In this document: piece after piece, positions 36,255-47,368 of the stretch
Numbering within the stretch: position 1 is the first letter of the stretch
Layout of the letters: every line of letters begins with the position of its first letter
From: Porogramme epimiltina
Taxonomy: Eukaryota > Basidiomycota > Agaricomycetes > Polyporales > Polyporaceae
DNA length: 64,000 bases
NCBI GenBank assembly: GCA_900155495.1
Contig: FTLJ01000086.1
Span: 1-64,000, forward strand
Direction of reading: 5' to 3'
Notes under the pieces: model-generated
The model's database searches: none
The model's input: only the letters and a program-made list of their open reading frames with translations
What the model was told of the DNA's origin: nothing
Translations under genes and position numbers: made by a program

Positions 36255-37601
36255 ATGTCTCAAACCCTAGCCGTCTCCATTTCCTCCCTCGATCCCGCTC
36301 CAAATAAGTCCGTAATCGTGGACAGTGAAGATGGTCTATCACAAGTGTATCTCTACTTGCCCAACACGATGACTGAGTGGCCATGGTCACGACAAATTAG
36401 CCCTTATTACGAGGAGGTCACCGCCGAATCTAGCGCCTGGTTAAAATCCTTCAAGCCGTTCACGCCAGCGTCCCAGTATGCGTTTGATAAATGTGATCTT
36501 GGCCGCCTAGCAGCCCTGGTGTATCCGGATGCATCGCGTGGTCAGTACTACCCTGCAACTATAGTCAATTGTATAATTGATTATTGCATCAATAACAGAG
36601 GAGTTTCGAATTGGCGTCGACCTCATGAATATTGTCTTTCTCTTGGATGAATACACGGATACTGAGCCTGCTCATGCCGTCCACAAGATCGTCGACGTCG
36701 TCATTGACGCCCTCCATAACCCCGCTAAACCCCGCCCGGAGGGGGAGGTTGTACTGGGTGAAATTGTGCGGCAGTCAGTGTCATTCAATACCTTCCTTAT
36801 GGACTACCATCTCATAACTATTCTCTCTCAGGTTTTGGTCTCGTGGATGCACAACTGCAACACCTGAGGCGGAGAGGCACTTCATCGAGACGTTCACAGA
36901 CTACGTTAGATCGGTTGTCACTCAAGCCGAAGTCCGCGATAACGCCATCTTGCACGGAATTGATCCTTACCTCGCAATCCGCCGACGTGATGCGGGTGTT
37001 CGTCCGTCGTTCATGCCAGGAGAACTACACTTCTCTCTTCCGGACGAGGTGTTCTATCATCCAATCATCAGAGAACTCGAAGACCTCGTCGTTGACTTAG
37101 TCGTCTTGGATAATGTGAATTACCTCAGCATGCCTTCCGGACTCTATTAAGTTGCTGAGATCCTTTCCACAGGACGTCGTTTCGTACAACAAGGAGCAAG
37201 CTGCCGGTGATAAGCACAACCTCCTCATCGTTGCGATGCGCCACCTCAACACCGACTTTGACGGAGCGATGGCCTGGATCTTCGATTTTCACAAGGATGT
37301 CGAGGCACGCTTCCACGACGCGCTCAAGCTCGTGCCCTCGTTCGGGCCCGAGATGGATGTCCAGGTCCAAGCGTACATCAATTTCTTGGCAAATTGGGCT
37401 CGAGGAAGCTATGCCTGGAGCTTCGAGGGTGGCCGTTACTTCGGCAGTAAGGGCCTCGAGTACCAGAAGACGCGCCTCGTGCCACTTCTCGCGGAGAGAC
37501 CTCGTAATCCTGCCGCGCGCCCGGAACTAGTGGAGGTCCAGCTCATTGACCAACTTCAATGGAACGCTGAGGCGACACTCAGCATTGCCGTTCACGCGTA
37601 A
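36255..37601 (+). CDS. Sesquiterpene synthase 2
   Basis: Paralogue of the synthase at 29874. Four exons: 36255-36540, 36599-36773, 36832-37114, 37173-37601 (390 aa). Metal-binding motifs are intact: LDEYTD, and NDVVSYNKEQAAGD rebuilt across intron 3. SFEGGRYFGSKGLEYQ lies near the C-terminus. The C-terminal tail is longer than in synthase 1 (LVEVQLIDQLQWNAEATL). The truncated relic at 28786 shares this tail, so it derives from the synthase 2 lineage. The start follows alignment with synthase 1; an in-frame ATG at 36234 would add seven residues. It converges on the spherulin-4-like gene. Confidence 0.93.
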
Positions 37602-37967
37602 CGGGAATACTCGAACCCTCCCACCGCCATCGCTGATTCGGTAGACTTTGCAGACAGGTTCTATGTGTGTAAGTAAAACCATCACGTATCCTAGACACGT
37701 CTAAAGGCCCGTTGTTAGATGCCAATATCTTGGAGAAGTTAGCCTTTATCTCTTTAGTATGAATGAGAGGGTGGCGGTCTTGCGGGTGCCCTCTGTGCGT
37801 TGTCATCTTGCGGAGTCCCTGATACAATGTGTACCTGAAAGCTATTCCTATTCCTGTACCCCCCCTGTAGGCGGAGGCTCGCATCGACGTACATAGACGG
37901 TTAAGCATAGCTGGGCATTGTACCAAGCACGAATATCGACCAAAATAGAGACCATTGCGAGTCGCGT
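37602..37967. other. Convergent 3' spacer
   Basis: Spacer between two convergent genes. The left part is the original of the duplicated flank at 29380-29620. The right part resembles 31260-31410 downstream of synthase 1. No gene. Confidence 0.6.
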
Positions 37968-38909
37968 TCAGGTTTGGACAGCTTCGATCGCCGCGATGAA
38001 GCTCTCCAAATCCGTTGGAAGGTCGTCGTAGGGATTGCCGTTGTTGGCCTGAGTATCGTCTGTCACGTAGAACGCCTTGATCTTGTCTGTCGTGATCAGC
38101 TGCGAGATCAGTGAGGTGGGAGGCGTAGACGGTCCGTCATGCAAGACAACGGCTTGCTTTGCGGGCGGCGTCGCGGACCCAAGTGAAAGTTGACTTGTTC
38201 TGGGGCAGAATGAGTAAGGAAACTAATAAGTCACAACCTAATATGACTCGCTCACTTGAAATCATCAAAGAAATCCTCCGCAGTGAGTAGGAGATCCGCG
38301 AGGCTGTAGTACTCGGTGTCCGTCGGATTCGCTCCAGGGTTCAAAGCAATCTACAGAGCACGATATGTCAGCCGCTCCTTGACAGATACGTCTTTCACTC
38401 ACGAAGTCGAACAGCGACCCGGCCTGGTCGGTGAAGGTCTGGTACGCCGCGAAATCTGCCGCTTGGCCTGACACCTGGTCGAAGAAGATGCCATCCGGGC
38501 GGTACGTCGTGTTCCATCCCGCGTACGTATTCACGTCCGCTGCCACGCCCGCCTGCATGTCCTGTACGCCCTCCCACGTAGCGACGTACCCGAGCACGAC
38601 AACATTTGCTTCGTCGAGCAGCTGCGGGATGCACTGCTGATACTCCAGACCCGGCTGGGTCCCCGAAGTCCCCGGGCCGCTGTTTGGATTGATGATGGTG
38701 TAGAACGGAACACTTGGATGGGCTGTGATGCTGAGGAAGTAGCGATTGTTAGCATTGTTGGGTCTCCCTGCCCAGAAGATAATACCATCTCACGTCTCAA
38801 GCAGCGGAGCCCAACCTGAGCAATCTGGGCCTCCGATTGGGTTGATGTAGAGAGGGACAAGCACCCCTGAAGAGAGTAGTGCTTCGGTGGCTCGTTGAAG
38901 AATATGCAT
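37968..38909 (-). CDS. Spherulation-specific family 4 (Spherulin4-like) protein
   Basis: Member of the Spherulin4 family, TIM-barrel-like proteins of uncertain function that are often secreted. Four exons: 38909-38794, 38730-38403, 38350-38256, 38199-37968 (about 256 aa). Family features are GVLVPLYINPIGGPDCSGW near the N-terminus, HPSVPFYTIINPNSGPG, VVVLGYVATW, and the NTYAGWNTTYRPDGIFFDQV segment. The C-terminal strand is KIKAFYVTDDTQ. The 5' end is uncertain: the ATG used gives MHILQRATEALLSSG, without a clear signal peptide, so a further upstream exon is possible. An internally deleted copy lies at 31420-31875. Confidence 0.85.
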
Positions 38910-39813
38910 GTTGAGGACCGCCAACGTCAAGGCAAGATGGATACTCCTATCATGCCGTCAGTACAGACTCTCGATGCATAGTAAGTTGCCCACCTAGTTG
39001 TATCGCCTAGCTACGCTTGAGTCGAATAATGTTGTCTGCCTATATATCCACCAACCGGCATAGCCTAGACAGTCCTTTGCCAACGCAATACTTAACCCGA
39101 TCGACCGGTGCCGTAAGTTAGGAGGCGGCCTGGATTCGGCGAGCAACGTTTCGCGCACAACGACAGATCGCCGGGCCTGCAAACACTCTTACAATGATCC
39201 GTAAACCGGGCTTTTCTTGGCTCAAGGTAACCGTATGCGCCGCAGCTAAATCACCGACTTCTCTTGGGTAAGTAGGGTCCGTAGATCACGGAGGACCGGC
39301 ATTGCTCAGTGTTACATTTAGCTTCGTAGGGGATGCCGGGCAGATGGATTCTATGCGGATATAGGAGAGCGACATTGGAAGCTGGACGCATACACTGTCT
39401 TTAGCTCGTCAGCCGAAATGAATAGACGGTGTTAGATTATGGTGCACATGCCTTCAACAATCCGTGAAACGAGATCCAATGTGATTGACAGGCAATCCAT
39501 TGAATCGCGATGGTGCGACCGTCACCATCTGTCTAGGATACGGATGGCTGCAATGTTGTAGAAATGACGTCATCGTTCAATTATGAATAACCAAGGCAAG
39601 GAGACGCTTACCCTCAGTACCCTACACAAGAGGTTACAGGTAATCCACTCGCCCACTTGGCTTTCAATAGTTTATGCATTATAGCGTCTGCAACAAAAGT
39701 GCATCCAATATACAATCCAAGGTCGCCCAAGCAGTATATCCTACATCCGAGGCACCTATCCTCGGTGAAACCCACCGTGTTCTCCCCGCCGCGACGCAGC
39801 CTCTTCGGAACGT
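38910..39813. other. Spacer between Spherulin4-like and HERP-like genes
   Basis: About 0.9 kb without a recognisable gene. It should contain the Spherulin4-like promoter and the HERP-like 3' flank. The first ~100 bp have a degenerate counterpart at 31880-31990. Confidence 0.5.
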
Positions 39814-41529
39814 CTACGGGTCATCCACCCACTCCGTCTCCAGCGCCCGCTCTACGTAGTCCCGCACCCACGCGGGCCTCCTCTCGTGCCTCGCAATACA
39901 CTGCTCCCGCGCACGTGCCCTCATCACGTCTTCTTGAGTCGGCTGCGCCTGCCCCTCCGTGTTCGCATCTGCTTCCTCGGGGGGAGGAGCCTCCCGAAGA
40001 CGGGCCTCGGTGCGCAGTCTTCCTTCACGCCGCCTAAGCTCCAAGCGACGGCGGTCCCAAGCCGCCGGGTAGAGGGACATGAGGAACAATGTGACGAACA
40101 TCCGGGTCTTCTGCACGATGCCGGGCGCGGGGCCGCCGGACTCGAGCAGCAAGTCCTCCGCGTGGAGGTTGATGGTCGCGACCCAGTCGAGGAACGCGTT
40201 CACGCTCGACCGCCTCGGCCGGATGACTGGCATGTTGGGGCCCGCGACCCCGGCGGGGGCTGGAGCGGGCCCCTGTTGTCCGGCAGGAGCGGGGGCGGGA
40301 GCATTTCCCGCAGCAGCGTTCGCGGCACGGTCGTTGCCGCCATCTCGAAGGACGAGGTGCAGGGCGTTCCAGGCCTCGTATAAGATCCACACGCTCAGGA
40401 CGAGGCCGAAGAGCGGGCGTTTGGAGGGTGAGAAGAAGTAGAGGAGGAGCAGCGTGCGGAACGCGAGCATCATGAGTGGGACCATGAGCGCCCGGAGCGG
40501 AATGGCCCGGATCTCCTGCCCTGCAGGTCCTGCGGCACCAAGGGGGTTCGCCTCCCCGGGGTTGGGATTCGGGCCTTGATTATGCGCGAGACGGAGTGCG
40601 GGGAGCCCAAGTTGCTGGAGATGCTGATTAACATTTGTGGCGGCGGTGTATGGGTGAGGGGGATAAGGGGGGAGCGGTGCATAGAGCGCGGGATCGTATG
40701 CCGCGGAAAGGATGGAGAATGTGTGAGTGAGAACTTGCAGAGCATGCGATTGAGCCATGGTAGGGATTGCCTCAGGGGTTGCAAGTCGTAGGTAAGGCAG
40801 TCCTCTGTCAAAGCCCACCAGTAAGTTCGGAATCTTTAGAATTATGTGGCTTTGTGGCTTACTCTAGTGTGACTGCTTGGTATGTTGCGCCGGGTTCTGG
40901 ACTTCCGGAGGGAAATGGCTCATCGTAGATAGAGGGCCAAGGCCATGCTCTGCTGTGATAGAGCTCTTGAGCAGCTGATCGCCATATTTCCAGCTCGTTA
41001 ACGGTAGGTACTGTAGGAAGTGGCACGGATCCGCCGGACAGGACGGACAATGACAAGCTATGAAGGTAGTGCATGTAAGCGAACGATGGGAGGGATGGTG
41101 GCGCGTTTGAGTTGCTTGGGAGTTGGGATGGATGGGAGTGGCGAGGCCGGGCAGGCTGAGGCGCTGCGCGTGGTAGTGGGGAGGATGGTGTGGGCTCAGT
41201 AGGTCCGATGTTAGGCGGGGAAGACGTCCATGCGGAAGGATGTACAGCCAAATGAATCACTTGAATGCCATCCGAAGACTGAGGGATGGTTAAACGATCT
41301 TCGGATTGAAAGAAACAGATGCGCATGCCTTCCAAATATCAGCCACAGTCTCTTCATCCTTCAAGAAACGACCTCTCCAAACCAGACGCTGACCCTCCGG
41401 CCTGGGGGAGCCTGGGCAGACCTTAGTTATCTCCTGCTTGACATCTCGGATGGTAGCGGCCGGGGTGACTTGGATTTGAAAAGAATGGGAGTACGCTGGG
41501 AGCTCAACTCGGACTGTGGAAGGAGGCAT
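39814..41529 (-). CDS. HERP/Usa1-like ubiquitin-like-domain membrane protein
   Basis: Probable endoplasmic-reticulum membrane protein of the HERPUD/Usa1 type, scaffolds of ER-associated degradation. Three exons: 41529-41329, 41278-40863, 40804-39814 (about 535 aa). An N-terminal ubiquitin-like domain is visible (SFQIQVTPAATIRDVKQEI, GQRLVWRGRFLKDEETV, IQVIHLAVHPSAW). A Pro/Ser-rich linker follows, then a hydrophobic hairpin of two close membrane segments (PLRALMVPLMMLAFRTLLLL and LFGLVLSVWILYEAW). The tail is charged, Arg/Glu-rich and Ala/Pro-rich. Intron 1 (41279-41328) is best read as GC-AG: the only nearby GT would give a 38-bp intron. It is divergent from the PKA regulatory subunit gene. 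The ERAD role is inferred from architecture; a 3' fragment of this gene lies at 31990-32262. Confidence 0.8.
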
Positions 41530-42032
41530 GAAACGGGAGATGCAAGCAAGACCAAACGCAGTGGGAGAAACGAAGACGAGGAGTGAGTTGACGACCTTGG
41601 ATTGAGGGATATGACACGACGGGTAAGCGCCATGAGTCTCCGCAGGCAACGTGGAGGTCACCTGACAGGTGACGTAGGGGTGTGACTATTAGTGTCACGT
41701 CGTGATAAATAAGTCACAACTGCCAAAACGAGAATACAAGGATTCCTCGAATGTATGCTCTTCTCCTTGTCGTCCTCCACCGCATCTAGTTCTCCTCAGC
41801 AAATCATCAGCACCTTGGGCAGCAGAGAAGGTATGTGTCTGGACGTGATTCATGTGTTAGAAAGCCGACGTTTGTAGGCGTACCCTCAACCCACATCTTT
41901 CCACGCGTCAAACAACAGCCAATGTCCATCTTTCCGTGATTGTTGTGAGCATCTCCCCCTTGTCTCTTCTCCAAAGCCAACTCATCTGCTTCCAGTGACC
42001 TGCTGCTTATTCGGAACTCGCAGCAAGTAGGC
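41530..42032. promoter_or_regulatory. Divergent promoter region, HERP-like/PKA-R
   Basis: These 503 bp separate the start codons of two divergent genes. No motif was identified with confidence. Confidence 0.4.
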
Positions 42033-43574
42033 ATGTCGGACATGTCCACCTTCGACTCGCTCATCTCAGAGCTCACTCGCGACGCGCAACGCGTACAGCC
42101 CAAAGACGCCCTCCAATTTTGTGCAAAGTGGTTCCAATCCCGTCTCGAAGAACAACGAACCCGCACACGAGACGCCCTGGCTCGCCACCCTTCATCTACC
42201 GCGGGTCTCCCGCCGGACCATTTCATGGACACCCCCCTCAGTCCCACTGCCGCCGCACCAGGAGGTCCTACAAGCATCTCCCCATTCTCGCAATCTTTCC
42301 CTCAGCAACGCTCCTCACTACAACACTCAATGTCGAACGCGAGCCCTTTCGGAACACTGAATGTACCAGGGAACGCTTTGCTGGACAATAGCCCGCGGAC
42401 TCTAACCCCCGTGAGTCCACCAAGTTTCCAGCTCGAAGGAGAGGATATGGCCCCCGCCACTCCGGTGTCTGCACCCCCTGCAAACCCCTTCGCGTCTTTC
42501 GCCAATGGCTCCATCTCGCCGAACCCGGGCGAGTTCCTCCACCCCCCAACGTCGACCATCTTCGCGCGACGCACGTCCGTGAGCGCGGAGTCGATCCCGG
42601 TCGACAGCGAGACGACAGAACCGCTGCCCGTATTCCCGAAGACGGACGACCAGGTGCGGCGCATCCGCGCGTCGATCGCAAATAACTTCATCTTCCGCGA
42701 CCTCGACGAGGAGCAGGAGACGGGCGTGCTCAACGCGATGCAGGAGTGCCGGATCGTGACGGAGGACGTCGTGATCCGGCAGGGCGACGTCGGCGACTAC
42801 TTCTACGTCGTCGAGTCGGGCCTGCTGCACTGCTACATCCGCCCAGACCCGCTCCCGCTCGGGTGGCTGAACGGCGACGTGCCCGCGTCGGAGCGGTTCA
42901 ACCAGACGGGGTACCACCCGATCTTCGGGCGCAAGGTCGCGGAGTGCCGCGAGGGGAGCTCGTTCGGCGAGCTCGCGCTCATGTACGGGCACCCGCGCGC
43001 GGCGACGGTGCTCGCGATGGAGCCGTGCACGCTGTGGTCGCTCGACCGGATCACCTTCCGGACGATCATCCTCAAGGCAGCGCACCGGCGACGGACGATG
43101 TACGAGCAGTTCCTGGCGAGCGTGGACCTGCTCGCGTCGCTGGAGCCGGAGGAGCGGAGCAAGATCGCAGACGCGCTGGTGAGCCGGGTGCTCGAGGACG
43201 GGGAGGTCGTCGTGCGGCAGGGCGACGTCGGCGACACGTTCTTCTTCGTCGAGGAGGGGAACGCGGTCGTGACGAAGGGCGCGGAGGTCGTCGGCCGCCT
43301 GAAGAAAGGCGACTACTTTGGCGGTGCGTAGAGTGCGAGAAGCTGTCCGCCCGCGTGCTCGTGCTTACTGTTCTTCCCGTTTGCAGAGCTTTCGTTGCTG
43401 CGCCTGGAACCGCGGGCGGCGACGGTTAGCGCGGTCGTCAGGACGGACGGGTCGATGCCCCGGTTGAAGGTGGCTGCGCTGGACGCGCACGCGTTCACGC
43501 GTCTGCTGGGGCCGCTGCGGGAGATCATGGAACGGAATGCGGGACGGAGCTATGGAATCAGCATGTCGCGGTGA
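42033..43574 (+). CDS. BCY1: cAMP-dependent protein kinase regulatory subunit
   Basis: Regulatory subunit that holds PKA inactive until cAMP binds. Two exons: 42033-43323 and 43387-43574 (about 492 aa). The N-terminal dimerisation/docking helix is FDSLISELTRDAQRVQPKDA. A long Ser/Pro-rich linker follows, then the inhibitory site RRTSVS, with Ser at the phospho-acceptor position, so it is an autophosphorylatable type II-like subunit. Two cyclic-nucleotide-binding domains follow, each with the Glu and Arg that contact cAMP: FGELALMYGHPRAATV and FGELSLLRLEPRAATV. The single intron splits the second phosphate-binding cassette after FG. Codon use in the domain part is strongly GC-biased. Confidence 0.95.
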
Positions 43575-44307
43575 GGGGAGACTGGAAGTGCTTGGGTAAC
43601 TCGGTTGCTTTCTGTTGTCGCTGTTGCGGACTGAACTGTACTGTCTGTTGTTGGCGTGTTGTTTGTCTTGACTGTAGCTTATGTAAACTATTGTGGTCTC
43701 AGCGCTCGGAAGCAAAAGTTTGGGAAGGACGAGAGAGGCGCCGGTGGGGCGCCGCGGTCGACGACGGCGTGTGCACTGCATGACGGCGGGACAATGGCGC
43801 TGCCGCTGTGCCCGCGTTCTCGAGACGGCTGCGAGGATGGTCAACGATTAGTCGGGACTACGCATCGCACCGGGGGCTGCGCGGAAGGGGGCATGAGGCA
43901 GCGGTAAAGAGAGGGGGGCCACATGGAATGGGGTGATGCCCAAAGGGGGCGGGAGGGAGCGTTTCGATGGAGACGGGGCGAGGGCGGGGGCCGGACGAGC
44001 GGAGGACACAATAGCTCCACCTCTCGGACTGACGAGCGCCATAGCCGGCCTATCACCTGCGCGCCCACCAAGAACGCTCCACCGCTGTGCGAGTGCAAAG
44101 TTCCCTTCAGTGCATCCCTTCTTCCTTTCATCCGCCTTTCTCCCTCGCCACCTCCCTGTGCCCCCCGACTGCAGACTGGTCTCCCCCCCTTTTCCTCCTC
44201 ACAGCCCTTGATCTGTGGTCGCTGGAAGGCCACTGAGGCTATACCCGCCGACCGACACCCCTCACACTCGTTAACAGTCTGAAAGTTGCAAACTTAATCC
44301 CCCAACA
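43575..44307. other. Intergenic region
   Basis: Spacer with the PKA-R 3' flank and the promoter of the Ser/Thr-rich protein. Open frames here are compositional; no gene is recognised. Confidence 0.5.
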
Positions 44308-45895
44308 ATGGCCCCAAACCCTATCCCGACTGCCTTCATCGCCCCCCGCGACTGTGAGTACTTCCTGTTCAGAATTCCGTTCAAAATCAGGGAAAGGGCT
44401 GTTCGTTGACCATATGCGCATATATGTAGTATTGGATGGCCTGTGAGTCCGAAACATCCCGCTATGCATGCCCGTAAGCTCATGAATGACTACAGTGGTG
44501 ATGGTGACCTCCTCCCCGGCCTATCCCTCTCCATTCCGGGTATTGGTCAAATCACCTCCGTCCTTGGCCTTCCAGGGCCCGGCGCAACTTCGACGACTTC
44601 TACCACTTCGCCAACGTTCGTTTTCTTCCTTGTGTTCATTGTATATATGCTCATCTCCCCCTATAGAACCGCGTCGTCAACAGAGTATGTTGAAGTTATA
44701 TCTCATTGACCCGGGCTAACTTATGTTGCAGCTTGTCAACGACGTCCTCGACGGCCGCTTCTACTTCTAGTACCACTTCCGCTTCCTCCACTACCTCCAC
44801 TTCAGTAACGTCGACCACTTCCACGTCCGCGACCACTTCCACCTCTGCGACGACATCGACTTCAGTGACCTCCGAGACGTCTGCTACGGAGTCGGCTACC
44901 TCGACGGTCAATTCAGCTACCCAATCGTTGCCTACCTCGGCGGCAGCCGCTTCAATTACCTCCAGTGCATCTTCCACCTCCGCATCGTCCACGGCCACTG
45001 CCGCTGCCGATACCCAGAAGACCGGCTTCCTGCAGAACAAGGCGCTGTCTGTTGGTGTGATCACTGCCGCCTCACTTGTGGGTCTTGTCCTCATTGCATT
45101 CATCGCAACATGGGCCTTCCGGAAGCGCCGCAACGATCGCATCCATCAAGACATACTCGACTTCTCGAATGCCGGCCTCGTCGGCACGCACGATACGGAG
45201 AAGGGTGGTAACTTCGGCGACGACACCTCTTCGACCACAGGTCATGGCAGCGGCAGCTCCGGCGGGCACGCCGCAGTTCCCCCCTCAGTCCTGGCCCGTC
45301 AACAGATGTACCAAGACAACAGCTCGGTGTACACCGCGCAGACGTCGTACCCGCAGCCGCCCCCGAGCCGGAACGCGAACCCGTACGGTGCCAACCCATA
45401 CGGCCAACAGGCCGCGTACGCGTACCCGCAGCGGAGCAACACCTACGACAACTGGGCCTACTACCAGAACCCGAGCGGGCCCGCCAGCAGTGGCAGCCCG
45501 ATGCCTAACCCCTATGACCAGGCATACGGTGTCGCAGACGCGTACGGCGGCATTGCGGAGTCGCTTCCCCAGGCGAGCGTCATGGCAGGCGTTGGCGCGG
45601 GCGCGCAGAGGCCCGCTCAGGCCGGCGTCCAGCGTCGCCCATCTGCGCAGCGCAAGCCAGCGCCACACCTGAGCATCTCCTCCGACGCGCCGCCCGCCGC
45701 GGCGAACCTGACCAGCCCCGAGTCGACCACGTCGCTTAACAACCCGCCGCTCCAGCCTGCAGACTTGAGCGGCGCCGTCCCGGCACAAGGTCGCCTCGTC
45801 GTAAGTTGCTCACTTCCCCGGCAGGTTGCCGCGCTTCGTTCTGCGCGACGCTCACAATTCTCCCCTCTCTCATCATCCAGGTGCGCAACGAGTGA
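44308..45895 (+). CDS. Ser/Thr-rich single-pass membrane protein
   Basis: Surface-type protein of unknown function, resembling Mid2/WSC-like cell-wall sensors in layout only. Six exons: 44308-44353, 44430-44442, 44496-44615, 44667-44684, 44732-45800, 45881-45895 (about 426 aa). A short N-terminal part (PRDLLDGLGDGDLLPGLSLS) leads into a ~100-residue Ser/Thr/Ala tract, probably O-mannosylated. One transmembrane helix follows (VGVITAASLVGLVLIAFIAT) with a basic stop-transfer RKRRNDR. The cytoplasmic tail is long and Tyr/Pro/Gln/Asn-rich. Exons 2 and 4 are only 13 and 18 nt; both are needed to keep the frame. No classical signal peptide is seen. An alternative start in the intron at 44464 (MHARKLMNDYSGDGD) would also read into the same frame. 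Confidence 0.75.
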
Positions 45896-47368
45896 GACTA
45901 GCGAAGGCCTGATGTCCCGTCGATGATGGGCTTGGTGTGGATATTGATCAATATCGAAGTCCCGCCCGGCCGCCCGGGCCCCCCCGCGGCCGGCTATACC
46001 ATGTCTAAAGTCGGCCAACAGGCAGTCGCCACTCCTCGCCGACGCCGCGTTCCCGCCTCGTTTCCGTCGCTTTCGTCTTCGCAGCGGGCCTCACGTTACC
46101 ACTTATTTACTTATTCCCCCCCACCCCACCACCCCCCGTCCGCACATCACCCCTGTGTTCTACTCGCCATCGCTCTCGCTCGCTACTTACCGTCCGCTGT
46201 CGCTCTCCCCCCACCCAGATCTTGACCGCTCCCCACCGTTCGACCCCCCTTCCCGCTTCGACGGCGCGCCGAGTCCTGATCTGCAGCGCAGTGCTCAGCC
46301 CACTCGCCGCCGCCGTCCTGTTCCCGCACGGCCCGCCCCAGGTGGCGCTCGCAGGTGGATCCCGATGCCGCGCCCGGGGCCGCTCCTTTCCCCTCCTTTT
46401 CCCTTCACCGCCCACGTTGATCGCGCTACTTATTCTTTCATCGTATACTTTGCACTTGCCCCCGCCGCAGCTTGCGTTTGCCAAACCAATCCAGTCTCCG
46501 GGGCGCGCCCCGCCGCCGCCGCCGCCTGTGCTGTGCGCCGCCGCGTGTACCATCGTTAGCCAGCTGTGTCGTCATTACGTCCTTGACCCGCTCGCCCTCG
46601 CCCCGCCCCGTCCCGTCCATCGTGTATCACTAGCCACCGCCTACGAGCTTAGTTTTTTTTCCTCTCCCCCTCTCCCGTTTATCCCTTCCCTCGAAGCATA
46701 TGTTCTGCTGTGCAAAAGATGGGCTTCCAGCCGGTCCGTACGATACGTGCGCACTCGGTTAACATAGCAGCATCCCCTCGTGTAGATCGCTAGACTGCTA
46801 GATTAATGCCAGTGGCGCGGTCGGTCGCCATCGTCGAAATGGTACCACTCATCTCGGGAGTGCAGATCATCACCAGCATACCCCATTGGACATTGATGGC
46901 ACGAGAACGTCTGGTGGGCGGCGTTCGAACGAGCCGCGGACGGAAGTTGAGCTCACTGGCTCCTCCTTTTATACCGCCCGGCCTCAGATGAGCTATTCGG
47001 GTGCTGTGCATGCCATGCACATGCGCCAGAGGCTCCTAAGCAACGCCGATAAGGAAGCCTCGCGACCAACTCCACTCCGCGCTCGCGCCTGCTCGCGCGC
47101 ATCACAGCCAATTTGCGGCACTTTTCTTCGACGCCACTTCGACGTCCGTTCCGGGGTGTTGTTCCCCTGCGATTGATACGGGGGAAGCATGACTCGCACA
47201 CAGATGTCGTCATTACTCAGGAAGGGGCACTCAGAACATTCGTACTCAACATGGCTGAGTTTCACGCCGCCCGACAGGCGCCCGAGATGTTTGGTAAAGT
47301 ATGGTTCGTAGGCCGTATAAAGAACCCGCGACATCCAAGAATGGGAAGACGCTGCGCTGTGTCTGCTT
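45896..47368. other. Intergenic region, pyrimidine-rich on + strand
   Basis: About 1.5 kb between convergent genes. The 46090-46700 part is C/T-rich, producing long open frames on both strands (for example + 46222-46767) with no domain, no sensible intron signals and biased Pro/Arg content. No gene is called. Confidence 0.5.

Noticed and set aside
42402..43085. Minus-strand 227-codon frame opposite the PKA regulatory subunit
   Set aside because: Shadow of strongly GC-biased codons in the cyclic-nucleotide-binding domains.
46222..46767. 181-codon + strand frame between convergent genes
   Set aside because: It lies in C/T-rich low-complexity sequence, with no domain, splice pattern or plausible promoter.
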